Shown here: piece by piece, positions 18,533-28,258 of the stretch
Position numbering within the stretch: position 1 is the stretch's first letter
Layout of the letters: each line of letters opens with the position of its first letter
Origin: an uncultured Clostridia bacterium
GTDB lineage: Bacteria; Bacillota; Clostridia; Christensenellales; Aristaeellaceae
Length of the DNA: 47,329 nt
Direction: 5' to 3'
Assembly (NCBI GenBank): GCA_937907055.1
Contig: CALCTW010000065.1
Coordinates: 1-47,329, forward strand
Translations under genes and position numbers: made by a program
Notes under the pieces: model-generated
The model's database searches: none
The model's input: only the letters and a program-made list of their open reading frames with translations
Told to the model about the DNA's origin: nothing

Positions 18533-19801
18533 TTATTCTTCCCTGAAGGAGAGCTTTCCTTCCTTCAGCATCCGCAGCAGCGCTTCCTTGTTATTTTCGC
18601 ATTCCCGGCGCGTGACAGCATGGAGCATGGCGTTCAATGTGATGCCGATCCGCGGCCCCGTAATGCCCGCCCAGCCGAGGTCGCTGCCCTTTACGGCCAG
18701 ATCCTTCAGTCCCATGCAGGCGCCGCTGTCCAGTAATTGCCGGGCTTCGGCGCGGTATCTGTCAAAATCGATTCCCTGAGAATGGGTCAGGATATCACCG
18801 GCCTTCTGATCGGCTTCCTGTACATCCATCAGGCGGAAGAAGCGTTCTTCTCCCAGTTTGGCCAGCAGCAGCCACAGGCTTTCATCGGTCGGCAGCATGT
18901 TGTGACAGGCAATCAGGCAGCACACATCCTCGGTCAGCCTGCGCGGCATCTTCAGGCTGTTCATCACCTGTTCCGCCATTTCTGTTTTTTCCAGCAGCAG
19001 CGCCCAGCGCACCGTCAGGTCCTTCGCGCTCAGGCTGACCGCGCGGGCGGTGTATGTCCACGCGTCCGAGCTGTCCGGATGCGCCTCGTCCCTGCATCCG
19101 TCCAGCGCGCGCAGCTCCGGGATCGCGGCAAACAGAACTTCTTTCTGGTCAAGCAGCTTTTCCCCGATCCCGTCCGCCTGCAGAAATCCGTTCAGTTCCT
19201 GCGCCACGCGCTCACGGGAGACCAGATCCAGCCTGTTTCGCAGCTTCAGCATCGCGGCTGCCGTGCTTTCTTCGATCGTGAAGCCCAGACGGGCAGAGAA
19301 TCGAAGCGCGCGCAGGATCCTCAGCGCGTCCTCGGTAAAGCGCTCTTCCGCGTTTCCCACGCAGCGGATGATCCTGTTTTTCAGATCCTCCTGCCCGCCG
19401 AACAGGTCGATCACCTGTCCGTTCAGGGTGTCCAGCGCCATGGCGTTCACCGTAAAATCACGCCGCATCAGGTCATCCTCGACGCGGGTGGAAAAGGTCA
19501 CATTCTCCGGGTGCCGTCCGTCCAGATACTGCCCGTCCGTGCGGAAGGTGGTGATCTCCAGCTGCATGCCTTCAATGATCACAGAGACCGTCCCGTGCCT
19601 GATCCCGGTATCGATCGTACGGAAGTCTTTGAATACCGTGTGCATCTCATCGGGGGAGGCGCTTGTGCACATATCCCAGTCGTGAGGCGCTGTTCCCAGC
19701 AGCGTATCGCGCACGCAGCCGCCGACCGGATAGGCCGAAAAGCCTGCTTCATCAAGCAGGCGGACGGCGGTCAGTACAGGCGCGGGAACATGGAAATCCA
19801 T
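18533..19801 (-). CDS. cca: CCA-adding tRNA nucleotidyltransferase (class II)
   Basis: A 422-residue class II nucleotidyltransferase of the poly(A) polymerase/CCA family. It has the GG...R pocket (GGCVRD, 27-32), metal-binding D41 and D43 in HDWDMCTS, the RRDFTVNAMA motif that selects ribose, and the neck motif EDALRILRALRFSARLGF. The C-terminal part is helical, with a weak HD-like region. It repairs or builds the 3' CCA of tRNAs; both tRNA genes in this window already encode CCA. GGAGG precedes the ATG. It lies 37 bp after the secreted-protein gene and is probably transcribed with it. Confidence 0.95.
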   Translation of the reverse strand: MDFHVPAPVLTAVRLLDEAGFSAYPVGGCVRDTLLGTAPHDWDMCTSASPDEMHTVFKDFRTIDTGIRHGTVSVIIEGMQLEITTFRTDGQYLDGRHPENVTFSTRVEDDLMRRDFTVNAMALDTLNGQVIDLFGGQEDLKNRIIRCVGNAEERFTEDALRILRALRFSARLGFTIEESTAAAMLKLRNRLDLVSRERVAQELNGFLQADGIGEKLLDQKEVLFAAIPELRALDGCRDEAHPDSSDAWTYTARAVSLSAKDLTVRWALLLEKTEMAEQVMNSLKMPRRLTEDVCCLIACHNMLPTDESLWLLLAKLGEERFFRLMDVQEADQKAGDILTHSQGIDFDRYRAEARQLLDSGACMGLKDLAVKGSDLGWAGITGPRIGITLNAMLHAVTRRECENNKEALLRMLKEGKLSFREE

Positions 19802-19838
19802 TTTTACCTCCGGAAACTGTTATTGGAATGAATATTGC

Positions 19839-21386
19839 TTATTTTCCGCTTTCCATAAACAGCAGATCAAACTGTGGGATGGAAGTTGTGGTGCCGTCCG
19901 GGTTGATCGTCACGATGTCCCCGGTCTTGCAGGCGTACACCTTCACCAGGCTGCCCATGGAGAACATCACCGGCGCGTCGCTGTTGATATAGATGTAGTT
20001 CTTGTAGTTGTTATTGGTTTTTCCCAGCGCGACTGTGTACAGATAATCGCCCGGTCCCTCCTTCAGATCCACCAGATAGCCGGTGTAGCCGAAGATCTGT
20101 CCGTTGTAGGAGGCGGAATTGGCGATCAGCTTGCTGTATTCGGGCTTGATCGCGCCGGAGACCAGTTGCATGCGGCGCTCGTCATCCGTCAGGGTGCGGG
20201 TGCCGACATATTCAAAGGTGCGCTCGTTGAAGCCCTTCTTGCTCATCACCACGCGGATGTAGTAGGTGCCTTCGGTGCGGGTGTCCAGCGTGAAGGAGAA
20301 ATTGCGTCCGGTCACGGATTTTGTGTAGTTGATCGCGCCGCTCACCACCAGCTGGGTGGTCACGCCGCCCTCGGTGGTGCCCTTGATCACGGTCTCATCC
20401 GTCAGCACATCGGGAACCGTCTGAGTCATCGTGGCGATGATACGGTTGGGGTCATAGGCCACGGAATAGGTCTTGATGTTGTCCAGATCGCCTTCTCTGG
20501 AGGCGGTCACCGTGACGGCATAGGTGCCGCGGCCGGGCAGGGTGATCTTCTGGGAGAATTCGCCGCTGCTGTTGGCGTTCACATTGTAGCTGGTGCCGGA
20601 GGTGCTGCTGATGCCGATCACATTCACCGACAGCGCGGCCTTCGCGGCGGTGGTGCCTTTGAGAACGAAGGTCTCGTCATGGGTCTCGCGGGGCGGCTCG
20701 GAGGAGAACAGCAGTTTGACCGGCAGCTTCGGCATGGGCAGCACCTGCGTGAAGGTGAAGGTCTTCATGATCCCCTCAAGCGCGGATACATCCGCGTCCG
20801 TGCAGTTACGGCCATACACCTGCATATCCAGCGTGATGGTATAACCATTGCGGATGGTGCGGCGTTGCGCGCCCGTGCAGATCAGCGCGCCGTTCTGGCG
20901 CAGGGTGTAACGGGTCTGCAGAAAACGCTCGGCGCTGCTGCCGTAGTTCTTCCACGCCGCGCTGGAATAATCATAGCCCAGGATCGCGTAGGTGGAGCCG
21001 TCCGTGTGGCTGACGCGGAAGTTCTTTCGCATATCCTCGTCCTGCAGGTTCAGGTCAAAGTACTGCTGCGCGTCCACGTCCTGTCTGGCGGTCACCACCA
21101 GGCGGCGGCCGTTGGACTGGTCAAAGGCGATCATCTTCAGCCCGTTATTGCCGAATTCCTGCGCGATCGTGTCATAGTCATAGCCGTTTCCGATCAGGAA
21201 ATCCTCATAGGTGCTGTAATTGGTGGCGGTCACCACCGGATTATAGGCGCCGGAGGGCAGCGTCAGCCGGGCGCAGAAATCACTGAAGGTGTAATCCTCC
21301 GCCAGCGCCGCGGATGAAATGAGGAGCAGCAGAATAAAAGATACGAAAAGCGCTTTCTTAACGCGTCTGAGCAGTCGGTTGTCCAT
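19839..21386 (-). CDS. Secreted protein with Ig-like / bacterial beta-sandwich domains
   Basis: 515 residues. The N-terminus is basic (RRVKK) followed by a hydrophobic signal sequence ending SSAALAEDY. The mature part has an alpha/beta region (~30-225), two Ig-like beta-sandwich repeats (~230-400; FVLKGTT and TVIKGTT start equivalent strands) and a C-terminal ~110-residue beta-rich domain. I do not recognise a named family; the beta domains suggest an extracellular binding role. AGGAGG precedes the ATG. Its neighbour cca is a housekeeping gene and gives no clue to function. Confidence 0.85.
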   Translation of the reverse strand: MDNRLLRRVKKALFVSFILLLLISSAALAEDYTFSDFCARLTLPSGAYNPVVTATNYSTYEDFLIGNGYDYDTIAQEFGNNGLKMIAFDQSNGRRLVVTARQDVDAQQYFDLNLQDEDMRKNFRVSHTDGSTYAILGYDYSSAAWKNYGSSAERFLQTRYTLRQNGALICTGAQRRTIRNGYTITLDMQVYGRNCTDADVSALEGIMKTFTFTQVLPMPKLPVKLLFSSEPPRETHDETFVLKGTTAAKAALSVNVIGISSTSGTSYNVNANSSGEFSQKITLPGRGTYAVTVTASREGDLDNIKTYSVAYDPNRIIATMTQTVPDVLTDETVIKGTTEGGVTTQLVVSGAINYTKSVTGRNFSFTLDTRTEGTYYIRVVMSKKGFNERTFEYVGTRTLTDDERRMQLVSGAIKPEYSKLIANSASYNGQIFGYTGYLVDLKEGPGDYLYTVALGKTNNNYKNYIYINSDAPVMFSMGSLVKVYACKTGDIVTINPDGTTTSIPQFDLLFMESGK

Positions 21387-21418
21387 ATGAAGCCTCCTTC
21401 ATGCGAAAGAATGCTCAA

Positions 21419-21447
21419 ATTATAACATATTTGTAATAGAAACGCAA
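21419..21447 (-). promoter_or_regulatory. Promoter of the secreted-protein / cca unit
   Basis: Minus strand: TTGCGT (21442-21447), 17-bp spacer, extended -10 TGT-TATAAT (21419-21424). Confidence 0.75.
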
Positions 21448-21538
21448 TAATTTTCGCCTTTTTCCGTCCTCCGCGGGCCACCAACGGGGCGCGGCATGAT
21501 ACGGGAGGGAACAATAAAACGGCCGTTAAACGGATTCC

Positions 21539-21567
21539 TTGTTTTTTACGGTCTGCTGTGCTATACT
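21539..21567 (+). promoter_or_regulatory. Promoter of the ABC transporter operon
   Basis: TTGTTT (21539-21544), 17-bp spacer, extended -10 TGC-TATACT (box 21562-21567). Confidence 0.75.
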
Positions 21568-21595
21568 GCCTCTGTTCCTGAAAGGAGGGACTGAA

Positions 21596-22486
21596 ATGGA
21601 CACTGTTCTTGAAACGCATGAACTGACGAAAGCATTCCGTGGACGGAACGCGGTCGATCATGTCAATATCCATCTTAAAAAAGGCGAGATCTATGGTCTC
21701 ATCGGCAAAAATGGCGCGGGCAAGACCACGCTGATGCGCATGGTCCTTTCTCTCGCGAAGCCCACCTCCGGCTCGATCGATCTTTTCGGTCAGCCCGCGA
21801 CCGACGCTTCCCGCGCGCGCGTGGGTTCGCTCATCGAGGCGCCGGCCATTTATCACCGCTGCACCGCGCAGGAAAATCTGCGCCGCTTTGCCGCGCTTTA
21901 CGGCGCGGATCAGAGTCAGATCCCGGATCTGCTCCGTCAGGTAGGGCTGGCGGATACCGGCAGCAAGAAGGCAGGCGCTTTCTCCCTGGGCATGAAGCAG
22001 CGCCTGGGCATCGCCATCGCCATGCTGGGGGATCCCGATCTGATGATCCTGGATGAACCCGTCAACGGCCTGGATCCCGAGGGTATGCGCGATGTGCGCG
22101 ATCTGATCCACACCATGAACCGCGAGAAGGGCACCACCTTCCTCATCAGCTCCCATCTGCTGGATGAACTGCAGAAGACCGTCACCCGCTACGGCATTCT
22201 GAACAGCGGTCATCTCGTGGAGGAACTGAGCGCGGATGAACTCAGGGACCGCTGCCGCACAGGGGTCGTTTTCACGGTGGATGACACGGAGAAGGCCGCG
22301 GCTGTCCTCAAGGAAGCCGGAGAGACCGATATGATCTGCGGCACGCGTACAGTCACGCTTTTGTCTCACCTCACCCGCGCCGGAGAGTTCAACCGTCTTC
22401 TCGTGCATGCCGGTGTCACGGTCAGCGGCATTGAGAATACCATTGAAGGTCAGGAAGACTATTTTGTCAGAAGGATGGGGGAGTGA
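21596..22486 (+). CDS. ABC transporter ATP-binding protein (BcrA/CcmA type)
   Basis: A 296-residue ATPase with Walker A GKNGAGKT (37-44), the signature variant SLGMKQRLGIA typical of bacitracin/lantibiotic-type exporters, Walker B LMILDEP, and the switch histidine in ISSHLL. It powers the membrane protein encoded 4 nt downstream. AGGAGG before MDTVLE sets the start. The partner and motif suggest an ABC-2 exporter for a peptide, antibiotic or lipid; the substrate is unknown. Confidence 0.93.
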   Translation: MDTVLETHELTKAFRGRNAVDHVNIHLKKGEIYGLIGKNGAGKTTLMRMVLSLAKPTSGSIDLFGQPATDASRARVGSLIEAPAIYHRCTAQENLRRFAALYGADQSQIPDLLRQVGLADTGSKKAGAFSLGMKQRLGIAIAMLGDPDLMILDEPVNGLDPEGMRDVRDLIHTMNREKGTTFLISSHLLDELQKTVTRYGILNSGHLVEELSADELRDRCRTGVVFTVDDTEKAAAVLKEAGETDMICGTRTVTLLSHLTRAGEFNRLLVHAGVTVSGIENTIEGQEDYFVRRMGE

Positions 22487-22489
22487 GCA

Positions 22490-23344
22490 ATGAAAAAACT
22501 GTTCGGATTTGAATTCCACAAGCTTTTCAGCCGTGTTTCTCTCTATATCCTGATGGCCGTGTGCGTCATTCTGGTGCTTCTGAATGTGGCGATGCCCAAT
22601 ATGCTGAACGGCATGTTCGACACCCTGGGCGAGAACGCCGAGGAAATGCTGGAGGTGCTCGGCCTTTCCGTCAACAGCACCGCGGATGTGTTCATCGTCA
22701 AGGCGATCGATTCCGGCAACATGCAATTGCTGCTGGCCATTCTCATCGCCATGATCATCACGCAGGATTATTCCGAGAATACCCTCAAGAACATCCTGTC
22801 CAGAGGCTTCCGCCGTGAATCTGTGTATGTCACCAAGCTCATCATCTGCTGCGCTGTCGCGGTCGTGATGGGCATCATCGGCATGATCGTTTCCTGGATC
22901 GCCGGCACGGTTATGTATTCCCCTTCCGCGCGCGGTCTGGCAGAGCTGCTGCCGCTGCTGCTCACGCAGCTGCTGGTCCTGGTCACCATTTCCGCCTTCT
23001 ATGTGCTCATCGCGGTCTTCACGCACAGGATCGGCGCGGCGCTGGCTATCGGTATCGTTTCCACTCAGATGATCCCGCTGCTCACGCAGGGCATCGACCT
23101 CGCGTTTGATTACTTCCATATCCGTTTCCATCTGACGGATTACAATGTGTTCAATTTCCCGGCCGCGCTGGCCAAAACGCCCGCGCTGACGGGGAACGCC
23201 GACGCGCCGCTCACGCCCATGCTGCAGATGTTCTCCACGAGCGTATCGAATGAGACCATCATCACCTGTGCCGTCTGCAGTGTGGTCTGGCTCTGCCTGT
23301 TCATCGTGCTGGGCTGGTTCTCCGCCAAAAAGCAGGAGATCTGA
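22490..23344 (+). CDS. ABC-2 type permease
   Basis: A 284-residue membrane protein with about six hydrophobic helices and a large extracytoplasmic loop after the first (MLNGMFDTLGENAEEM region), as in BcrB/ABC-2 permeases. It begins 4 nt after the ATPase gene and forms a transporter with it. No terminator lies between them; a GC-rich hairpin with a T-rich tail follows at ~23401-23437. Confidence 0.9.
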   Translation: MKKLFGFEFHKLFSRVSLYILMAVCVILVLLNVAMPNMLNGMFDTLGENAEEMLEVLGLSVNSTADVFIVKAIDSGNMQLLLAILIAMIITQDYSENTLKNILSRGFRRESVYVTKLIICCAVAVVMGIIGMIVSWIAGTVMYSPSARGLAELLPLLLTQLLVLVTISAFYVLIAVFTHRIGAALAIGIVSTQMIPLLTQGIDLAFDYFHIRFHLTDYNVFNFPAALAKTPALTGNADAPLTPMLQMFSTSVSNETIITCAVCSVVWLCLFIVLGWFSAKKQEI

Positions 23345-23400
23345 TCCTGCCGCGAAAAGGCTTTTCTCATTCGTTTTATCCCGCCGCTGCAGGCGGATCA

Positions 23401-23437
23401 CGCGCCCTTCCGTCATACGGCGGAGGGGCCTTTGTTT
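23401..23437 (+). terminator. Probable terminator of the ABC operon
   Basis: An imperfect GC-rich hairpin around an ATA apex, then TTTGTTTT. Confidence 0.6.
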
Positions 23438-23491
23438 TGATCTCTTCATGCTTTTTTATTGTTTATTCCCAGTGGCTTCTCCTCCCCGTGG

Positions 23492-23520
23492 TTGATAAAA
23501 AAATGTGGATGTGGTACAAT
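23492..23520 (+). promoter_or_regulatory. Promoter of argS-dapF-dapL
   Basis: TTGATA (23492-23497), 17-bp spacer, TACAAT (23515-23520). Confidence 0.8.
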
Positions 23521-23555
23521 ATCTTGTATTTCTATGGAATGGAGTGTTTTTACTG

Positions 23556-25265
23556 ATGGACATGCGTCAAAAGATCGCAGATCTTGTTGAACAGACGATA
23601 AAGACGGCTTATCCGGATGCCGTGATGGAAACCCCCGTCTACGGTATGCTGGAAGTGCCGCCGGATCAGAAAATGGGCGATTACGCCTTTCCCTGCTTTA
23701 AGCTGAGCCGCACCCTCCGCATGGGTCCTCCCATGATCGCCAAAAAGCTGGCGGAAAACTGGGCGGGCGCCGATACCGCGCGCGCGGAATGCGCCGGCGG
23801 CTATCTCAATTTTTTCTTCAACCGCGAAGCCTTCGCGAAGGAGATCCTTTCCGCCGTGATGGCCGCGCCCGAAAAGTGGGGCAGCAGCGAGAGTGGCAAG
23901 GGCAAGACGGTGTGCTTGGATTATTCCTCCATCAACATCGCCAAGCGCTTCCACATCGGCCACCTTTCCACCACCGTGCTGGGCAATTCCTTAAAGCGCA
24001 TCTATGAATTCCTCGGCTGGAAGACGGTCGGTATCAATCACCTCGGCGACTGGGGCACTCAGTTCGGCAAGATGGTGTGCGCCTACAAAAAGTGGGGCAA
24101 TAAAGAAGAAGTGGAAAAGGGCGGCGTGGGTGAAATGACCCGTCTTTACGTCCGTTTCCACAAGGAAGCCGAGGAGCATCCTGAGCTTGAGGATGAAGGC
24201 CGCGCCTGGTTCAAGCGCATCGAGGATGATGATCCCGAGGCCATGGAGATCTTCACCTGGTTCAAGGAAGTCACCCTGCGCGACGCCATGAAGGTGTACG
24301 ATAAACTGGGCGTTTCCTTTGACAGCTACGCCGGCGAGAGCTTCTACAAGGATAAGACCGGCCGCGTCGTGGAGGAACTGGAAGAAAAGGGTCTTCTGAA
24401 GGAGGATCAGGGCGCCAAGCTCGTGGATCTGGAAGCGTACAATATGCCTCCCTGCCTGATCCTGAAAAAGGACGGCGCTACGCTGTATCACACCCGTGAT
24501 ATCGCGGCGGCGCTCTACCGCAAGGATACCTATCATTTTGACAAGTGCCTCTATGTTGTGGCCTATCAGCAGAATCTGCATTTCCAGCAGCTGTTCAAGG
24601 TGCTGGAGCTGATGGGTTATCCCTGGGCCAAGGATCAGATGGAGCATGTGGCCTTCGGTATGGTAAGCTACGAGGGGCAGACGCTTTCCACCCGTGACGG
24701 CCGTGTGGTCTATCTGGAGGAACTGCTGGAGCGCGCCACTGAAAAGGCGCTCGCCATCATCAATGAGAAGAGCCCCAACCTCGAAAACAAAGAAGAAGTA
24801 GCCCGTCAGGTGGGTATCGGCGCTGTCGTCTACTCCACGCTGCAGAACGGCCGCATCAAGGATATCGATTTCTGGTGGGATCGCGCCCTCAGCTTTGACG
24901 GCGAGACCGGCCCCTATGTGCAGTATACCTACGCCCGCTGCTGCTCTGTGCTGCGCAAGATGCCCGCGGATCTTCCCGCGCCGGATTATTCCGCGCTGTG
25001 CGATGATGAGGCGCAGGAGCTGCTCCGTCTCATCTCCCGCTACCCCGAAGCCGTGCAGAAGGCCTGCCGTGATAATGAGCCCTGCGTGATCAACCGCGCC
25101 GTGACCGATATCGCCAAGGCCTACAACAAGTATTATTACGAACACCGCGTTCTGGATGACGACGCGGCTGCCACGGCTGCCCGTATCGAGCTCACCCGCG
25201 CCTGCAGCGCCATCATCCGCGGCGGTCTGTATCTGCTGGGTGTGGAAGCTCCCGAAAAAATGTGA
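23556..25265 (+). CDS. argS: Arginyl-tRNA synthetase
   Basis: A 569-residue class I synthetase that charges tRNA-Arg in the cytoplasm. It has an N-terminal additional domain (~1-110), the HIGH signature HIGH (133-136), the catalytic Rossmann domain with GDWGTQFGK, and a C-terminal anticodon-binding helical domain (DALR type). The ATG at 23556 is preceded by GGAG; an ATG six bases later is an alternative. First gene of an operon with dapF and dapL. Confidence 0.96.
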   Translation: MDMRQKIADLVEQTIKTAYPDAVMETPVYGMLEVPPDQKMGDYAFPCFKLSRTLRMGPPMIAKKLAENWAGADTARAECAGGYLNFFFNREAFAKEILSAVMAAPEKWGSSESGKGKTVCLDYSSINIAKRFHIGHLSTTVLGNSLKRIYEFLGWKTVGINHLGDWGTQFGKMVCAYKKWGNKEEVEKGGVGEMTRLYVRFHKEAEEHPELEDEGRAWFKRIEDDDPEAMEIFTWFKEVTLRDAMKVYDKLGVSFDSYAGESFYKDKTGRVVEELEEKGLLKEDQGAKLVDLEAYNMPPCLILKKDGATLYHTRDIAAALYRKDTYHFDKCLYVVAYQQNLHFQQLFKVLELMGYPWAKDQMEHVAFGMVSYEGQTLSTRDGRVVYLEELLERATEKALAIINEKSPNLENKEEVARQVGIGAVVYSTLQNGRIKDIDFWWDRALSFDGETGPYVQYTYARCCSVLRKMPADLPAPDYSALCDDEAQELLRLISRYPEAVQKACRDNEPCVINRAVTDIAKAYNKYYYEHRVLDDDAAATAARIELTRACSAIIRGGLYLLGVEAPEKM

Positions 25266-25292
25266 TCCTGTCCGGAAACGGAGGAACAATCC

Positions 25293-26126
25293 ATGAAATT
25301 CACAAAAATGCAGGGCATCGGCAATGATTATGTCTATGTCAATTGCTTTGAAGAGAAGATCGACGATCCTGCCGCTGTCGCCGTCGCGATCAGCAAGCCG
25401 CATTACGGCATCGGCTCGGATGGCCTGATCCTGATCGGCCCCAGTGATACGGCTGATTTTGAAATGCGCATCTTCAACGCGGATGGAAGCGAGGCCGATA
25501 TGTGCGGCAACGGCATCCGCTGCGTGGGCAAGTATGTGTACGACCGCGGCCTTACCGATAAGACCGAGCTGACCATCTCCACCATGGCGGGCCTGAAAAA
25601 ACTTTGGCTCACCGTGGAGGAGGGGCATGTCACTCTCGTCCGGGTGGATATGGGCGCGCCGTGTCTGGATCCGAAGAAGATCCCTGTCGCCCTTGAAGGC
25701 GATATGATCCGTCAGTATCCGCTCGTCATCGATGGGAAAGAATGGCCCGTCACCTGTGTCAGCATGGGCAATCCCCACGCGGTCGTGTTTGTGGAGGATC
25801 CCCTCAAGCTGGATCTTCCCGCGATCGGCCCCAGGTTCGAAAATAACCCCGTTTTCCCCAAACGCACCAATACGGAGTTCATCCGCGTCATCAGCCGCGA
25901 TGAACTGCAGATGCGTGTGTGGGAGCGCGGCGCCTGCGAGACTCTGGCCTGCGGCACCGGCGCGTGTGCCTCTCTGGTGGCGGCGGTGGTAAACGGCTGC
26001 GCGGATCGCAAGGCCACCCTGCACCTGATCGGGGGAGACCTGATCGTGGAATGGAATGAAGAAGACGGCCATGTTTATCAGGCCGGTCCTGCCGAGTTTG
26101 TTTTTGACGGTGAATGGAATCAATAA
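25293..26126 (+). CDS. dapF: Diaminopimelate epimerase
   Basis: 277 residues. It interconverts LL- and meso-diaminopimelate for lysine and peptidoglycan synthesis, using two cysteines as acid/base: C71 in ADMCGNGIRC and C220 in ACGTGACAS, each in its conserved pocket. KMQGIGNDY at the N-terminus is also diagnostic. Encoded 27 bp after argS, with GGAGG before the ATG, and 42 bp before dapL, which makes its substrate. Confidence 0.97.
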   Translation: MKFTKMQGIGNDYVYVNCFEEKIDDPAAVAVAISKPHYGIGSDGLILIGPSDTADFEMRIFNADGSEADMCGNGIRCVGKYVYDRGLTDKTELTISTMAGLKKLWLTVEEGHVTLVRVDMGAPCLDPKKIPVALEGDMIRQYPLVIDGKEWPVTCVSMGNPHAVVFVEDPLKLDLPAIGPRFENNPVFPKRTNTEFIRVISRDELQMRVWERGACETLACGTGACASLVAAVVNGCADRKATLHLIGGDLIVEWNEEDGHVYQAGPAEFVFDGEWNQ

Positions 26127-26168
26127 ATAACGCCGCACAGCGGAAGGCAAGTAAGGAGAAATGAAAAA

Positions 26169-27398
26169 ATGAAGATCAATCAGAACATGGCATCCCTGCC
26201 CGCCGGATATCTTTTCGCGGAAGTCGCGCGCCGTGTCAGGGAATATGAAAAGACCCATACGGACGCGAATCTGCTGCGTCTGGGCATCGGTGATGTCACC
26301 CGTCCGCTGGCCCCCACGGTGGCCAAGGCCTTCGGTGACGCCGCCGCCGCGATGGGAACCAAAGAAGGCTTCCATGGCTACGCGCCCGATTTCGGCTATG
26401 ATTTCCTGCTCAAGGCGATCGCCGATCACGATTATCGTCAGTACGGCATCGATATCAACGAAGGCGATATCTTTGTTTCCGACGGCGCCAAGACCGATAC
26501 CTCCAGCATTCAGGAACTGTTCTCCGCGGATTGCCGCATCGCCGTGACAGATCCCGTCTATCCCGTCTATGTGGATTCCAATGCCATGGCCGGCCGTCTC
26601 GGCAAGTATGAGAACGGCCGCTGGAGCAATCTGGTCTACCTGCCCTGCAACGCGGAAAACGGTTTTGTTCCCGCGCTGCCCACGGAAAAGGTGGATGTGC
26701 TCTACCTGTGCTATCCCAACAATCCCACCGGCACTGTGCTGACCCGTGATCAGCTCAAGGTGTTCGTGGACTGGGCGCTTGAAAATGAAGCGCTGATCAT
26801 TTACGATTCCGCCTACAAGGCTTTCATCCGTCAGGATGATGTTCCCCAGTCCATCTTCGAGATCGAGGGTGCCCGCAAGTGCGCCATCGAATGCTGCTCC
26901 TTCTCCAAGACCGCCGGCTTCACCGGCACCCGCTGCGCCTATACCGTTCTTTGCGATGAACTGATGGGCAAGGATGAGAACGGTGAGGATGTTTCCATCA
27001 AGAAGCTCTGGAAGCGCCGCATGTCCACCAAGCAGAACGGTGTTTCCTATCCCGTTCAGTGCGCGGCCGCGGCGGTGTTCACCGAGCAGGGCCTGAAGGA
27101 GATCAACGAGTGCATCGATTACTATCTGGAAAACTGCCGTATCATCCGTGAAGGCCTGATCGAAGCCGGCTTCACCGTATTCGGCGGCATCAACAGCCCC
27201 TATGTGTGGATGAAGACCCCCGACGGCATGTCCTCCTGGGAGTTCTTCGATTATCTGTTGGATAAGGCGCATGTGGTCGGCACCCCCGGCGAGGGCTTCG
27301 GTCCCTCCGGCGAAGGCTACTTCCGCCTGACCGCCTTCAACACCAAGGAAAATACCATCGAGGCCGTGAAGCGCGTCATCGCTGCCGTCAAGGGCTGA
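26169..27398 (+). CDS. dapL: LL-diaminopimelate aminotransferase
   Basis: A 409-residue fold-type I PLP aminotransferase that converts tetrahydrodipicolinate directly to LL-diaminopimelate. The N-terminal AGYLFAEVARRV and LRLGIGDVTRPL, the CYPNNPTGTVLT motif, and the Schiff-base lysine K247 in SFSKTAGFTGTR match DapL. With DapF next to it, this indicates the one-step aminotransferase variant of the lysine/peptidoglycan pathway. AAGGAG precedes the ATG; last gene of the argS operon. Confidence 0.96.
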   Translation: MKINQNMASLPAGYLFAEVARRVREYEKTHTDANLLRLGIGDVTRPLAPTVAKAFGDAAAAMGTKEGFHGYAPDFGYDFLLKAIADHDYRQYGIDINEGDIFVSDGAKTDTSSIQELFSADCRIAVTDPVYPVYVDSNAMAGRLGKYENGRWSNLVYLPCNAENGFVPALPTEKVDVLYLCYPNNPTGTVLTRDQLKVFVDWALENEALIIYDSAYKAFIRQDDVPQSIFEIEGARKCAIECCSFSKTAGFTGTRCAYTVLCDELMGKDENGEDVSIKKLWKRRMSTKQNGVSYPVQCAAAAVFTEQGLKEINECIDYYLENCRIIREGLIEAGFTVFGGINSPYVWMKTPDGMSSWEFFDYLLDKAHVVGTPGEGFGPSGEGYFRLTAFNTKENTIEAVKRVIAAVKG

Positions 27399-27405
27399 GG
27401 CCGGG

Positions 27406-27447
27406 CCGGGCTTCCCGGCTGATGGGCTTTTCTTCCCATCGGTCCCG
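27406..27447 (+). terminator. Probable terminator region after dapL
   Basis: GCCGGGC/GCCCGGC-like and GATGGG/CCCATC hairpins in tandem with an internal TTTTC; not a classical T-tail. Confidence 0.45.
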
Positions 27448-27510
27448 GTGTCAGGGCCCGCTTCATCACGAAAATGTCGCTTAAACAGTCTGTATTGTCA
27501 CGCGGAATGA

Positions 27511-27540
27511 TTGAAATGCTTCCGTCTTCTGTGCTATACT
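27511..27540 (+). promoter_or_regulatory. Promoter of xpaC-telA
   Basis: TTGAAA (27511-27516), 18-bp spacer, extended -10 TGC-TATACT (box 27535-27540). Confidence 0.8.
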
Positions 27541-27585
27541 GTCTGTTGGGGCGATATGAGCACCCTTCGTAAAGGAGGAGATAAA

Positions 27586-28230
27586 ATGAACAAGAATACC
27601 AAGCCCATTCTGGCCGCGGCCATCTCGTTTGTCGTCGCCGGCGCCATCTTTTGCGCCATTGCCGGTATCAAGCCTGCCATGGTGATCATCGGTGTCGTCG
27701 TGGCGCTGATCGTTGCCTTTGTGGCTTATAATATGGCCAAGGGCGTGGACACCTCCAAGAAGGCGCCCACCCAGAAGAAGTTTGCCGCCACCGGTGATGC
27801 CGCCGCGGATGAGCTGATCAGCAAGGGTCAGGAACTGCTTCGTCAGATCCGTTCCGAGGATGACAAGATCCCCGATCCCGAGCTGTCCGCCAAGATCGTG
27901 CAGCTGGAGGGCATCGCTACCGATATCTTCACCGCCGTTTCGGAAGAGCCTTCCCGCGCTTCCAAGCTGCGCCGCTTCATGAATTACTACCTGCCCACCA
28001 CGCTCAAGATGCTCACCAACTACCGCAAGATCGATACCGGGAAGATCACCGGGCAGAGCGCGCAGGATGCCAAGAAGCAGATCGAAGAAGCCATGGATGT
28101 CGTGCTGACCGCCTTCACCAAGCAGAAGGAAAATATCTATCAGGATGACATGCTGGATATTACCACCGATGTGGAAGTGCTTGAAACGATGCTCAAGGCC
28201 GATGGTCTGCTGGGCTCCGATGTCAAGTGA
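27586..28230 (+). CDS. XpaC-like 5-bromo-4-chloroindolyl phosphate hydrolysis family protein
   Basis: 214 residues: two adjacent N-terminal hydrophobic segments (~8-50), then a helical, charged cytoplasmic domain of the XpaC family. AAGGAGG before MNKNTK sets the start at 27586. XpaC and TelA proteins are commonly encoded together, and the telA-like gene follows by 28 bp. The pair is linked in the literature to tellurite and cell-envelope stress tolerance; the molecular role is unclear. Confidence 0.85.
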   Translation: MNKNTKPILAAAISFVVAGAIFCAIAGIKPAMVIIGVVVALIVAFVAYNMAKGVDTSKKAPTQKKFAATGDAAADELISKGQELLRQIRSEDDKIPDPELSAKIVQLEGIATDIFTAVSEEPSRASKLRRFMNYYLPTTLKMLTNYRKIDTGKITGQSAQDAKKQIEEAMDVVLTAFTKQKENIYQDDMLDITTDVEVLETMLKADGLLGSDVK

Positions 28231-28258
28231 CCGTCACAATATAGAGGAGGATTGAATC

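Noticed and set aside
23991..27272. 1093-codon antisense ORF over argS-dapF-dapL
   Set aside because: It covers three real genes and two intergenic gaps; composition and lack of motifs mark it as a shadow.
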